A DNA stretch of 64,000 nucleotides. It comes from Streptosporangiaceae bacterium NEAU-GS5. GTDB lineage: Bacteria > Actinomycetota > Actinomycetes > Streptosporangiales > Streptosporangiaceae. Shown piece after piece: positions 16,905 to 25,561 of this stretch. The stretch lies in the NCBI GenBank assembly GCA_017592665.1, contig JAGFNW010000015.1, positions 62,001 to 126,000 of the forward strand, given 5' to 3'. The notes under the pieces were generated by a model that saw nothing but the letters and a program-made list of their open reading frames with translations, was not told the DNA's origin and did no database searches. Made by a program: the position numbers and the translations under genes. Positions within the stretch are counted from its first letter, which is position 1, and every line of letters begins with the position of its first letter.

Positions 16905-17476
16905 AGCTTGTCGTGATCTCCGCGGGCCTCGGCCAGCCGTCGTCGACGCGTCTGCTCGGCGACCGGCTCGCCCAGGCCACCGGCGTCGAGGACGTCCAGG
17001 TGATCGAGCTGCGCGAGCTGGCCGTCGACATCGCCAACAACCTCGTCACCGGCTTCCCCGGGGCCCGGCTGCGCGCCGCGCTCGAGGCGGTCGAGGCCGC
17101 CGACGGCCTGATCGCCGTCACGCCGATCTTCACGGCCTCGTACAGCGGCCTGTTCAAGTCGTTCATCGACGTGCTCGACAACACGGCGCTCGTCGGCAAG
17201 CCCGTCCTGATCGCCGCCACGGGTGGTACGGCTCGGCACTCGCTGGCGCTCGAGCACGCCATGCGTCCGTTGTTCACCTACCTCCGCGCCGTCGTCGTGC
17301 CGACCTCGGTCTACGCGGCCACGGAGGATTGGGGCAACGACACGACCCTGTCCGAGCGGATCGACCGTGCGGCGGGCGAGCTGACCGGCCTGATGCGCGC
17401 CCTGCCGCGCCGCTCCCCCGAGCCCGCCGTGGTCCCCTTCGAACAGCAGTTGTCGGCCTTCGGTCTCACGGTTTGA
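16901..17476 (+). CDS. NAD(P)H-dependent FMN reductase, partner of the LLM monooxygenase
   Basis: The 191-residue flavodoxin-like product begins MKLVVISAGLGQPSSTRLLGD, whose SAG-x-x-x-P-S-S-T loop binds the FMN phosphate. VTPIFTASYSGLFKSFIDVLD is the conserved flavin/dimer segment, and ATGGTARHSL the second loop. It matches the CE1759-type FMN reductases found next to LLM monooxygenases and should supply reduced FMN to the upstream enzyme. GTG 16901 overlaps the previous stop by four bases, implying translational coupling. The last 11 bases overlap the convergent lipase-like gene. Confidence 0.9.
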   Translation: MKLVVISAGLGQPSSTRLLGDRLAQATGVEDVQVIELRELAVDIANNLVTGFPGARLRAALEAVEAADGLIAVTPIFTASYSGLFKSFIDVLDNTALVGKPVLIAATGGTARHSLALEHAMRPLFTYLRAVVVPTSVYAATEDWGNDTTLSERIDRAAGELTGLMRALPRRSPEPAVVPFEQQLSAFGLTV

Positions 17477-18746
17477 CGAGCGTGGCGAGGTAGGCCCCGA
17501 CTCGCGGGATGGACAGCACGACCGAGGTGATGTGGTCCACGTCGCCCACGTCCGTCAGCGTGACGTCGCCGCCCTCGAGCGCCGCCAGGCAGCGGCGGCT
17601 GTTCTCGAAGACCGCCTCGGGGTCTCCGTGCGCCGCGAACATCCGGATCGGGAAGGACGCCCGCCACGGCCGGCACGCGTAGTCGTTGGCGCGCGCCGCC
17701 CGGCCGAGGCTGCCGGTGGGGTGACGAAGCCGCGCCATGTAATCCGAGGTCAGCAAGTGGGCCGGGTCGGCGGGTAGCCCGGCCGCCGTCTCGTCCAAGG
17801 TGTGCCGGCCGTCGAAGAGAGCCGCCACATGGCCCGCGTAGGGCGCCTTGAAGACCTCGGACTCGTCGTCGTACAGGTGATAGAGCCGGTTCCAGGCGAC
17901 GGTGATGTACGCGAGGTAGTACGTCGCCGCCTTCGGGGCGACCTTCCCATCCAGGGCGGCCGGCCACTCGACGTCGAACAGCTCGTAAGCGCCGCTGATC
18001 GGAGCGAGCGCGGCCACGCCTGGACCCTTCTCGAGCGCCTTGGCCAGGAGGAACGCGCCGTTGGCGCCCTGGGAGAACCCGGAGACCGCCACTGGTCCGG
18101 CCACCGTCCGCCCCCTTGCGGCCGCGAACCGCCGGGTGGCGGTCATGGCATCGACGGAGGCGCTGACCATCGTCGGAGCATGGAAGTACGGGTGATTTCC
18201 CCTTCCCAGGCCGAGCCCCAGGTAGTCGGGCGCCGTGACGGCGTACCCGAGCGAGGCGAAAAGCACGGCCGCCGCGCGGTCGCAGCAGGGGCTCACCGAC
18301 GGCGCGTCCTTGCGGAAGGACTGGGTCCCGTGCAGCCAGACGGCCGGGCGCAACCGATGCCTGTCGTTGCGCGGCAGCACGACAAGGCCGCTGGCCGTGG
18401 TGGACCGGCCGCGCACGTCGACCGTGCGATAAACGATCCGATAGGCGTCCACGCCGTACCGCGCCGCGGGAATGAACACACCGGGCGGCAGATAGCCCTT
18501 GATCTCGCTCGCGCCGAGATGTAAGACCCGCATGCTCGACACCACCGTCCCGCGCCACGAGGTGGCGGTGGATCCCGTCGTGCCGGACGCCGCCCCGGGC
18601 GCCGTCGTGCCGGATGCCGTCGCGCCCGATGCCGGGGTGCCCGATGCCGTCGCGCCGGATACGGCGGCCATGGCGGGCGCCGCGGCGGCCAGCGTCATCG
18701 TCGTCAGCAGTGCCGCGCTGCCGAGTTTCATCATCGTCGTGGTCAT
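17466..18746 (-). CDS. secreted alpha/beta-hydrolase (lipase/esterase-like)
   Basis: The 426-residue product has a signal peptide (MTTTMMKLGSAALLTTMTLA, cleavage near AMA-A), then a short low-complexity Ala-Ser-Gly-Thr stretch (about 29-58) coded by degenerate 15-base repeats. An alpha/beta-hydrolase domain follows: PAVWLHGTQ oxyanion region, nucleophile elbow GFSQGAN, acid candidate in FAAHGDPEAVF and His in VDHITSV. This fits secretory lipases and esterases (LIP family) acting outside the cell on an unknown ester. I see no good ribosome site before ATG 18746; ATG 18734 is an alternative. The 3' end overlaps the convergent FMN reductase gene by 11 bases. Confidence 0.85.
   Translation of the reverse strand: MTTTMMKLGSAALLTTMTLAAAAPAMAAVSGATASGTPASGATASGTTAPGAASGTTGSTATSWRGTVVSSMRVLHLGASEIKGYLPPGVFIPAARYGVDAYRIVYRTVDVRGRSTTASGLVVLPRNDRHRLRPAVWLHGTQSFRKDAPSVSPCCDRAAAVLFASLGYAVTAPDYLGLGLGRGNHPYFHAPTMVSASVDAMTATRRFAAARGRTVAGPVAVSGFSQGANGAFLLAKALEKGPGVAALAPISGAYELFDVEWPAALDGKVAPKAATYYLAYITVAWNRLYHLYDDESEVFKAPYAGHVAALFDGRHTLDETAAGLPADPAHLLTSDYMARLRHPTGSLGRAARANDYACRPWRASFPIRMFAAHGDPEAVFENSRRCLAALEGGDVTLTDVGDVDHITSVVLSIPRVGAYLATLVKP
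18572..18666 (-). repeat. degenerate 15-base tandem repeat in the lipase-like gene
   Basis: Units related to GATGCCGTCGCGCCG repeat about six times and code the Ala-Ser-Gly-Thr stretch just after the signal peptide. The length of this segment is likely to vary between strains. Confidence 0.7.
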
Positions 18747-18852
18747 GTGACAAGCGTGCCGAGGGAGAAACCAGACCACATGCCCGCTTTCCTGCCAATG
18801 TCCGGTAGGGCCCTCCCCCGCTTTGTCAGGGGAGGCTGCGATACTCCGGGGC

Positions 18853-21258
18853 ATGGAAGGGCTTGACCTTGAAACCCTCGAAACCCTCGATCTAGAGACC
18901 AAGGCCCGGATGCTGGCCGGGCAGGACATGTGGAGCCTGCCCGCGGTGCCCGAGATCGGGCTGCCGTCGCTGACGATGTCCGACGGGCCGATCGGCGTCC
19001 GCGGCAGGCTGTGGACGCCCGACGACCCGTCGATCGCGCTCCCCTCGCCGACCGCGCTCGCCGCGACCTGGGATCCGGCGCTGGCCAGGCGCGCGGGAAA
19101 CCTGCTCGCGCAGGAGGCCCGCCGCAAAGGCGCGCACGTCCTGCTCGCGCCGACCGTCAATCTGCACCGCACGCCGCTCGGCGGGCGGCACTTCGAGTGC
19201 TACTCAGAAGATCCGCTGCTCACCGGCGAGCTGGCGACCGGCTATGTCATCGGTGTGCAGGAGCGGGGCGTCGCGGTCACGGTCAAGCACTTCGTCGCCA
19301 ACGACTCCGAGACCGAGCGCATGACCGCCGACGTGCGCGTCGACGAGCGCGCGCTCCGCGAGCTCTATCTCCTGCCCTTCGAGATCGTGGTCAGGAAGGC
19401 GCGGCCGTACGGGATCATGGCGGCCTACAACGCCGTCAACGGGACGTTCATGACCGAGCACGACCCGCTGGTCAACGGAGTGCTGCGCGGCGAGTGGGGC
19501 TTCGACGGGTTCGTCGTCTCCGACTGGATGGCCGCACACGACACGGTCCGCGCCGCCATCGGCGGCCTCGACGTCGCCATGCCGGGCCCGCTGACGGTCT
19601 ACGGCCCGGCCCTGGCACGGGCCGTCCGCGACGGCCTGGTCCCGGAAGACGTCGTGGACACCCACGTCCGGCGCGTCCTCGACCTCGCCGCGAGGACCCT
19701 GGCGCCCGCCCCGCCGGCCGACGAGATCGACGGCCGGGCGCTGGCCAGGGAGATCGCGGTCAGGTCGGCCACGCTGCTGCGCAACGACGGCGTGCTGCCG
19801 CTCGCGGGGAGCGAGCGGATCGCGCTGATCGGGGCCGCGGCGGCGCGCGCCCGCGTGATGGGCGGTGGCAGCGCCCAGGTCTATCCGGCGCACATCGTCT
19901 CCCCCCTCGAAGGCCTGCGCGCGGCCGGGTTGGACGTGCGGCACGCGAAGGGGGCCGAGCCCAGCACGAAGCCGGCGCCCGCGCGGTTCCCCCTCACCGT
20001 CGTGTGCCGGGCCGAAGACGGCCGCGTGCTGGGCGAGTTCCCGCTGCCCGATGGTCAGGTGCGGTGGGTGGGCGAGCTGCCCGAGGGGATCACTCTCGAC
20101 GAGCTGCACTCGGCCGAGACCGTCGCCACGTTCGTCCCGGAAGAGAGCGGCGACCACCGGTTCGGCGTCGACGGCGTGGGCCGGTTTCGCCTGCAAGCGG
20201 GCGAGGTCACGCTCTTCGACGGCCGGCAAGACCCCGAGGGCGACGACATCGCGGCCGCGTTCCTGTTCACCCCCGAGAGCAGTTTCACCACGCGGCTGAC
20301 CGCCGGCGAGCCGGTCGAGGTCCGGCTCTGGCACGAGGTCGGAAAGATGCCCGGCATCCCGATCGCCTTCGTCTCCTACTGCCTGACCCACGCCGCCCCG
20401 ACGCCGCCCGACGACGAGCTGATCGAGGAGGCGGTGGCCCTGGCCGCGGCGTCCGACGTCGCGGTCGTGGTGGTGTCCACCTCCAACGAGGTCGAGAGCG
20501 AGGGCTTCGACCGCGTCTCGCTGCGGCTGCCCGGCCGCCAGAACGAGCTCGTGGCACGCGTCGGGGCGGCCAACCCGCGCACGGTCGTGGTGGTCAACGC
20601 GGGTTCTCCGGTCGAGATGCCGTGGCGCGACGACGTGGCCGCGGTGCTGCTGACCTGGTTCCCCGGGCAGGAGGCCGGCCACGCGCTGGCCGACGTGCTG
20701 GCCGGAAGGGCCGAGCCGGGCGGGCGGCTGCCCACCACCTGGCCGGTCGCGATGGCCGACTGCCCGGTCCTCAACACGACCCCGTCGAATGGCGTCCTCA
20801 CCTACGACGAGGGCGTCTTCATCGGCTATCGCGCCTGGGCCCGGTCGGGAATCGCGCCCGCCTACTGGTTCGGCCACGGCCTCGGCTACACCGACTGGTC
20901 GTATGAAGCCGCCGCTCTCGAGGGAAGCGACGCTGCTCTTGAGGGAGGCGACGCTGTTTTTAAGGGACGCACGGTCACCGTCCGGGTGCGAAATGCCGGC
21001 GACCGCCCGGGCAGGGAGGTCGTCCAGGTCTACGTCGAGCCGGACCAGCCTGATCCGCACCGGCCCGAGCGGTGGCTGGCCGGGTTCGCCGTCGTGTCGG
21101 CCGAGCCGGGCGAGACCGCGGAGGCCACGGTGGAGATCCCGGAGCGGGCGTTCCAGATCTGGTCCGACGGCGGGTGGGTGACCGTTCCCGGGCGCTATGT
21201 GCTGCACATCGGCCGGTCCTATGCCAACCTGCCGCTGTCGCTGGACGTGAACAAGTGA
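18853..21258 (+). CDS. GH3 beta-glucosidase with inserted PA14 domain, intracellular
   Basis: The 801-residue product has no signal peptide. Order: GH3 N-terminal barrel (about 14-285) with substrate motif KHFVANDSETERM and nucleophile Asp224 in VVSDWMA; GH3 C-terminal domain starting near LLRNDGVLPL; an inserted PA14-like domain (about 375-500); and a C-terminal FN3-like domain (VRNAGDRPGREVVQVYV). It should hydrolyse imported cellobiose or other beta-glucosides, completing the pathway begun by the LPMO and GH6 enzyme. A GGGGAGG at 18829-18835 is 17 bases before ATG 18853, too far for normal initiation, whereas an in-frame ATA at 18841 has ideal spacing; TTG 18823 is another option. Confidence 0.9.
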   Translation: MEGLDLETLETLDLETKARMLAGQDMWSLPAVPEIGLPSLTMSDGPIGVRGRLWTPDDPSIALPSPTALAATWDPALARRAGNLLAQEARRKGAHVLLAPTVNLHRTPLGGRHFECYSEDPLLTGELATGYVIGVQERGVAVTVKHFVANDSETERMTADVRVDERALRELYLLPFEIVVRKARPYGIMAAYNAVNGTFMTEHDPLVNGVLRGEWGFDGFVVSDWMAAHDTVRAAIGGLDVAMPGPLTVYGPALARAVRDGLVPEDVVDTHVRRVLDLAARTLAPAPPADEIDGRALAREIAVRSATLLRNDGVLPLAGSERIALIGAAAARARVMGGGSAQVYPAHIVSPLEGLRAAGLDVRHAKGAEPSTKPAPARFPLTVVCRAEDGRVLGEFPLPDGQVRWVGELPEGITLDELHSAETVATFVPEESGDHRFGVDGVGRFRLQAGEVTLFDGRQDPEGDDIAAAFLFTPESSFTTRLTAGEPVEVRLWHEVGKMPGIPIAFVSYCLTHAAPTPPDDELIEEAVALAAASDVAVVVVSTSNEVESEGFDRVSLRLPGRQNELVARVGAANPRTVVVVNAGSPVEMPWRDDVAAVLLTWFPGQEAGHALADVLAGRAEPGGRLPTTWPVAMADCPVLNTTPSNGVLTYDEGVFIGYRAWARSGIAPAYWFGHGLGYTDWSYEAAALEGSDAALEGGDAVFKGRTVTVRVRNAGDRPGREVVQVYVEPDQPDPHRPERWLAGFAVVSAEPGETAEATVEIPERAFQIWSDGGWVTVPGRYVLHIGRSYANLPLSLDVNK

Positions 21259-21290
21259 GGGTGCGGCTGTGGCGGCAGCCGCACCCTCAC
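21255..21290 (+). terminator. terminator overlapping the GH3 stop codon
   Basis: Arms 21255-21269 and 21276-21290 are perfect over 15 bases with a six-base loop. The left arm includes the TGA stop codon of the beta-glucosidase gene. Confidence 0.85.
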
Positions 21291-21296
21291 GCCGGC

Positions 21297-21329
21297 GCCG
21301 CCGGCCGGTGGATCACACCGGTCGGCGGC
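21297..21329 (-). terminator. terminator of the minus-strand propeller gene
   Basis: Arms 21297-21310 and 21316-21329 pair over 14 bases with one G-U and a five-base loop. It stands back to back with the plus-strand terminator seven bases away. Confidence 0.75.
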
Positions 21330-21357
21330 CTCGCTCACATACGGGTGCCAGGCCGGG

Positions 21358-22536
21358 TCAGCCCGAACCGCGCATGGCGAGGGTCCTGTTGGTGAAGGCG
21401 CCTTCATTGGTGAAGGCGTTGCGATAGCCGACCGCCCAAAGGCCGTTGCTGGCGGACACTGCCCTCAGCAGGCCGCCCGAAGGAGTGCTGACCGACTCGA
21501 CCTGCCAGGCCGTGCCGTTCCACTTCTCGATCAGGACTTCAGGATTGACGGCCTGGGCCGAGGTGTAGCCGACGGCGTAGACGCCACCGGTCGCACTGCC
21601 GCTCACGGAGTAGGTGAAGTTGTTGGTGACGCCGCCAAGCGGAGGCATCGTCACTTCACTCCATGCCGTGCCGTTCCAGTGGAAACTGGTCGGCGTCTTG
21701 TAGTCCTTGTAGCCGACCGCCCAGGCGTCGGTCGGCGAGATGGCCGTGACGCCGGACAGCGTGCCGCCGACACCTCCGACCGGGTCGGGGATCGGCGTCT
21801 GCGACCACGCGGTCCCGTTCCAGTGCAGCACGAGCGGGTGATAGACCTCCGTCTTGCCCTTGTTCCGCCACGAACCGACCGCCCACACGTCGCTGGGCGA
21901 GCTGCCGGCCACCGCGTTGGCGCCGTTTTGGTAGTTACCGGGAGCGGGGGCTTCCACCCTGGTCCAGGTCGTGCCGTTCCAGTGCGCCATGTACGGCGAG
22001 GTGTGCGTGACCGGGTTGAGCGATTCGTAGTAGGAGCCGACCGCCCACGCGTCCGTCGCCGACAGCATGTCGAGACCGGTCGCGGCGGGTGTGGTCGGGG
22101 CGCTCGGCAGGTCGACGATCCGCCAGGTGGAGCCGTTCCACTGCCAGACGGCGGACTTCTTGGGTCCGTCGCCGCCTCCGTTGATGCCGTGCGCGGTCTC
22201 GACGCTGCCCAGTGCCAGTGCGTTGGTGGGCGACACGGCGTCAACCGCGTACAACTCGTTGTAGAGCTGGGAGCCGTTCGGACTGGAGACGCGGCTCCAG
22301 GACGTGCCGTTCCAGCGGGCGATCAGCGAGCGCTGCGCGCCGAGGCTGAAGTCGTACGCGGCGCCGACGGCCCACGCGTTGGTCGACGACGTGGCGGTGA
22401 CACCGCTGAAGTAACTCAGGTCCGCGCCGGGCGTTGGCGTGATGGACCAGGTGGCGGCGGACGACGGGATCGCCGTTATGGCAGCGATCGACCCCGCCGC
22501 CGCGCAAGCGACGGCATACCGGGCAAGGGTGCCCAC
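21358..22536 (-). CDS. secreted beta-propeller-like repeat protein of unknown function
   Basis: The 392-residue product starts at GTG 22536 behind AAGGAGG. A signal peptide (to about residue 27, PSSA-A) is followed by six or seven repeats of about 50 residues with the pattern W-N-G-T-x-W ... V-x-A-x-S-x-x-D-A-W-A-V-G. This periodic W/G pattern is that of a beta-propeller built of short blades. Similar secreted proteins are common in actinomycetes without known function. No catalytic residues can be assigned; a binding or scaffold role outside the cell is only a guess. It is flanked by its own terminator. Confidence 0.75.
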   Translation of the reverse strand: MGTLARYAVACAAAGSIAAITAIPSSAATWSITPTPGADLSYFSGVTATSSTNAWAVGAAYDFSLGAQRSLIARWNGTSWSRVSSPNGSQLYNELYAVDAVSPTNALALGSVETAHGINGGGDGPKKSAVWQWNGSTWRIVDLPSAPTTPAATGLDMLSATDAWAVGSYYESLNPVTHTSPYMAHWNGTTWTRVEAPAPGNYQNGANAVAGSSPSDVWAVGSWRNKGKTEVYHPLVLHWNGTAWSQTPIPDPVGGVGGTLSGVTAISPTDAWAVGYKDYKTPTSFHWNGTAWSEVTMPPLGGVTNNFTYSVSGSATGGVYAVGYTSAQAVNPEVLIEKWNGTAWQVESVSTPSGGLLRAVSASNGLWAVGYRNAFTNEGAFTNRTLAMRGSG

Positions 22537-22806
22537 TAGACCTCCTTAGGCAAAGGACGCTCACCTCCCCTACGAATCCGGCGTGAGTTTGGCCCTATCT
22601 TGACCAGATCTGGACACTCAGACCGCGCCTATGGTCGCGCCGCCGATCGTCCCCTATGCTCCCGGCCCCCGCAGGAGCTGGGCGGGCTGGCTGGCGCGGG
22701 CGGGGCGGGGGGTGCGTTGCACTGCGGCGGACGGACGGGCCGTCGCGCATGGTGACGGTGGCGGGCACCCGTGGCGGGCCGTAGTGGTGGGTGCGGGCCG
22801 TACCCG
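22537..22806. other. non-coding stretch between the propeller gene and the ArsR gene
   Basis: About 270 bases upstream of the minus-strand propeller gene and downstream of the minus-strand ArsR gene. I see no convincing ORF or hairpin, and it should contain the promoter of the propeller gene. Confidence 0.6.
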
Positions 22807-23130
22807 TCAGGCGTGCGTTCGGCTCAGGGCTCCGTCGATGATCGCGTCGAGCAGGCCTGGGAAGCGGGATTCGAGGTCGTCGCGGCGCAGGGAGCTGACC
22901 TTGGTGCGGCCGACCCAGCGGGCGCGGGTCACTCCGGCTTCGCGAAGCACCCGGTAGTGGTGGGAAAGAGTGGACTTGTGCACTCCGAGCCCGTCACCGA
23001 GGTCGTTGCACGCCTCTTCGCCGACCTCGGCCAGCCTGGCCACGATGGCCAGCCGCGCTGGATCGGACAGCGCCCGGAGGACCTCGGTCAGCTGAATGTC
23101 CTCGGTCGCGGGGTGGGGCAGGGCACGCAT
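22807..23130 (-). CDS. ArsR-family winged-helix repressor
   Basis: The 107-residue product is typical of the ArsR family: VLRALSDPARLAIVARLAE starts the domain, and DLGDGLGVHKSTLSHHYRVLREAGV is the helix-turn-helix with the S-T-L-S-H-H-Y-R-V-L recognition helix. The metal-binding C-x-C box of true metal sensors is absent; one Cys is present in EEACND, so it more likely senses an organic ligand or redox change. It is divergent from an MFS exporter, and a 24-bp palindrome lies between them, so it should repress the exporter and itself. Confidence 0.92.
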   Translation of the reverse strand: MRALPHPATEDIQLTEVLRALSDPARLAIVARLAEVGEEACNDLGDGLGVHKSTLSHHYRVLREAGVTRARWVGRTKVSSLRRDDLESRFPGLLDAIIDGALSRTHA

Positions 23131-23179
23131 GGATAGAACCTACCTCAGTTCTATTGTTTGACAACAATCAAACTATATG

Positions 23180-23203
23180 ACAGTTTGACGTACGTCCAAC
23201 TGT
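23180..23203. promoter_or_regulatory. 24-bp ArsR-type palindrome before the MFS gene
   Basis: The half-site ACAGTT-T-GACGT (23180-23191) meets its reverse complement at 23192-23203 with a single mismatched pair. It sits 16 bases upstream of the MFS start codon, between the divergent ArsR and MFS genes. Confidence 0.75.
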
Positions 23204-23218
23204 ACCGAGAGGGTTCCC

Positions 23219-24361
23219 GTGAATCCAAAGCTCTATCCATTGGCGTTCGGCACGTTCGCGGCGGGCACCGGCATGTTCGTCATGGCCGGGCTCGTCCTCC
23301 CGATCTCCCATGACTTCGGGGTCTCGCCGTCGGCCGCCGGCCAGTTCATGACGATCTTCGCGCTGGCGTACGCGATTCTGTCGCCCGTGCTCGCCGCGGT
23401 TACGGCCAAGGTGTCGCGCAAGCGCCTGCTGCTGATCGCCCTGGCGGTGTACGCGGCAGGAAACCTGCTGACCGCGATCGCTCCCGCGTACGGGATGGCG
23501 CTCGGCACGCGCGTCCTCGCGGCGGCGGGGGCGGCCATCCTGACGCCGACCGCGTCGTCGGTGGCGTCCGCGCTGACCCCGCCCGAGCATCGCGGCCGGG
23601 CCCTCGCGCTGGTGCTCGGCGGGCTGACCGTCTCGTCGGCGATCGGCGTGCCGCTCGGCACGTGGATCGGCGCCTCGAACTGGCGGTCCACCATGTGGCT
23701 GGTGGTGGCCTTCTCGGTGGTGGCGTTCGTGGCGATCGCGGCGGTGGTGCCCGAAACGCGGCTGCCGTCCTCGGGCCGCCTGCTCGACCGCTTCACCCCG
23801 CTCGGCGACCGCCGCGTGCTGGCCGTACTGCTCAGCCAGCTGATCATCTTTGCGGCCGTCTTCACGAGTTACACGTATCTCGGCACGCTGTTCGACCTGC
23901 CGCTGACCGCGGTCCTGTGGGCGTTCGGCGTCGGCGGGGTGATCGGCAATCAGGTCGGCGGCCGGCTGACCGACCGCTACGGTCCGCGCGTCATGGTCTT
24001 CGCGGGCATGGCCGGTGCCACGATCGCCATGGCCCTGATCCCGGTCGCCGGGGTCGCCCTCGTGGTCGCGCTCGTCTGGGCGTTCCTCTGGGGCGCCATC
24101 GGCTGGCTGATCGGGCCCGCCCAGCAGTATCGCCTGGTCGGCGCGGTCCCGGACAACGTGCCCGTGGGTCTCGGCCTGCTGTCGTCGGCTCAGTATCTCG
24201 GCATCTTCGTCGCGGGCGGCGCCGGCGGCCTGGTTCTCGACTGGTACGGCAAGGCCGGCGTGATCTCCCTGGCCACCGCCTTGGGGCTGGTCGCGCTGCT
24301 GTTCACCGCTACGACGTATCGGTCTCAGGCGGCTGCGGCTCCCGAGCCGGCACGGGCCTGA
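23219..24361 (+). CDS. MFS exporter (DHA1-type, AraJ/chloramphenicol-efflux-like)
   Basis: The 380-residue product has 12 predicted membrane spans. The first half contains AAVTAKVSRKRLLLIAL, the family's motif A loop between spans 2 and 3, and the motif C-like stretch GLTVSSAIGVPLGTWIG in span 5. This places it among proton-driven drug and sugar exporters of the DHA1 group. It starts at GTG 23219 with GAGAGGG upstream. Divergence from an ArsR repressor and the palindrome in the shared promoter suggest ligand-induced export of a toxic compound. The last 37 bases overlap the convergent TMEM175-like gene. Confidence 0.9.
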   Translation: MNPKLYPLAFGTFAAGTGMFVMAGLVLPISHDFGVSPSAAGQFMTIFALAYAILSPVLAAVTAKVSRKRLLLIALAVYAAGNLLTAIAPAYGMALGTRVLAAAGAAILTPTASSVASALTPPEHRGRALALVLGGLTVSSAIGVPLGTWIGASNWRSTMWLVVAFSVVAFVAIAAVVPETRLPSSGRLLDRFTPLGDRRVLAVLLSQLIIFAAVFTSYTYLGTLFDLPLTAVLWAFGVGGVIGNQVGGRLTDRYGPRVMVFAGMAGATIAMALIPVAGVALVVALVWAFLWGAIGWLIGPAQQYRLVGAVPDNVPVGLGLLSSAQYLGIFVAGGAGGLVLDWYGKAGVISLATALGLVALLFTATTYRSQAAAAPEPARA

Positions 24362-24975
24362 ACTCGGGCCCAGATCCGGCTGGTCAGGGTGACGACGAAC
24401 GGCGCGAAGGGCCACGTCCAGGCGATCGCGCTGGAGAGCCAGAACCCGAGGATGGCCGTGAGCAGGAAGAAGGCCGCGAGCGAGGCGGAGATGGCGATTC
24501 CCCGGTGAATGATGGCCGGCTCGTCGACGAGGCCGGCTCGTACGGCCGCCCGTTTGAGCATCGCCTCCGAGGCGAGCAACGCGGCCTCGGTGCCGGCGAA
24601 GAACGCGATCGCCACCGGGTTGCCGACCTTCGACCCGATGATCGCGGTCGGATATGGCAGGAAGGCCGCGAAGAACAACAGCGGCGCGTGCCACATGGCC
24701 ATCTGCTTGCTGACCCCGCTCACCCGGTCCATGAGCGTGTGGTGCCGCCGCTGCACCCCCCACAGCAGGAAGAACGCCAGCACGAACGCGACGAACGAGC
24801 CGGCGTTCTCGTTGAAGAAGGACAGCAGCGCGGCCGAGTCGGCGAGGTCGTCCTTGGTGGGGCGTTCGATCTCGACCGCGAGCAAGGTCATGGCGATGGC
24901 GAACACCGCGTCGGAGAAGAACGCCAGCCGCTCGGGGCTGTAGCCGGGCTCGGCCCGTTCCGCCGGGTTCACCAC
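24325..24975 (-). CDS. TMEM175-family potassium channel protein
   Basis: The 216-residue product contains RLAFFSDAVFAIAMTLLAVEI, whose R-x-x-x-F-S-D motif in the first span defines the TMEM175 family, followed by five further spans. Bacterial TMEM175 proteins form tetrameric K+ leak channels in the cytoplasmic membrane. GTG 24975 is chosen because AGGAGG lies six bases upstream; the longer frame to 25098 runs into the next gene. The 3' end overlaps the convergent MFS gene by 37 bases. It is not linked to the Kdp genes further on. Confidence 0.88.
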   Translation of the reverse strand: MVNPAERAEPGYSPERLAFFSDAVFAIAMTLLAVEIERPTKDDLADSAALLSFFNENAGSFVAFVLAFFLLWGVQRRHHTLMDRVSGVSKQMAMWHAPLLFFAAFLPYPTAIIGSKVGNPVAIAFFAGTEAALLASEAMLKRAAVRAGLVDEPAIIHRGIAISASLAAFFLLTAILGFWLSSAIAWTWPFAPFVVTLTSRIWARVQARAGSGAAAA

Positions 24976-25012
24976 TGAGATCCTCCTGTCCGGTTTGTCG
25001 GCAGGGAGGATC

Positions 25013-25507
25013 TTAGACGGAGTACTGGTCATGGGCGAGAAGGAGTTCGAGCATCTCGTCGTCGGTGGCGGTGCGGCCGGAGACGGATATTTCGGCAAGG
25101 GCTTCGAAGTAGGCCTCGCGAGGCGCGCCCGGGGTGAAAAGGATCAGCATGGAGGCAGGTTCGCCGGAGTCGTTGCCGAAGGCGTGGATCCCGCCCTGCG
25201 GGACGTAGAGGAAGTCGCCGGGCTTGGCGTCGACCCAGACGTCGCCGTTGTAGAGGCGGACCGTGCCGGATATGACGAAGAATGACTCCGTGATCGTGCG
25301 GTGGAAGTGCGGCGACGGGCCGGTCGGTGCGCCGCTCATGTTCCACCGGTAGAGCCCGAACTGCCCGCCCGTCAGCGCGCCCGTGGCGAGGTAGTCGACG
25401 TTGGTCTTGCCGGGGCCGTACGAGACTCCTTCGGTGGCGCCGACCGGCCGGAAGACCGCACTGATCTCGCCCTTGTCATCGAAGAACTTCTTGTCCGGAT
25501 ATGTCAT
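25013..25507 (-). CDS. cupin-domain protein
   Basis: The 164-residue product is a single cupin. HFHRTITESFFVISGTVRLY is cupin motif 1 (H-x-H and E ligands), and PGDFLYVPQGGIHAFGND is motif 2 with the third His. Such proteins bind a divalent metal and act as dioxygenases, isomerases or sensors; the substrate is unknown. The start at 25507 has GAGGG nearby, and a long perfect hairpin ends up only 12 bases upstream of the start codon. Confidence 0.85.
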   Translation of the reverse strand: MTYPDKKFFDDKGEISAVFRPVGATEGVSYGPGKTNVDYLATGALTGGQFGLYRWNMSGAPTGPSPHFHRTITESFFVISGTVRLYNGDVWVDAKPGDFLYVPQGGIHAFGNDSGEPASMLILFTPGAPREAYFEALAEISVSGRTATDDEMLELLLAHDQYSV

Positions 25508-25519
25508 GACCCTCAGCGT

Positions 25520-25557
25520 AGCCAGGGGACGCCCGGGGTTTCGGGCGTCCCCTGGCT
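25520..25557 (-). terminator. 16-bp perfect hairpin between the YCII and cupin genes
   Basis: Arms 25520-25535 and 25542-25557 are perfectly complementary with a six-base loop. It follows the stop of the YCII-family gene by four bases and precedes the cupin start by 12, so the cupin gene needs read-through or initiates within the hairpin region. Confidence 0.8.
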
Positions 25558-25561
25558 GCCA

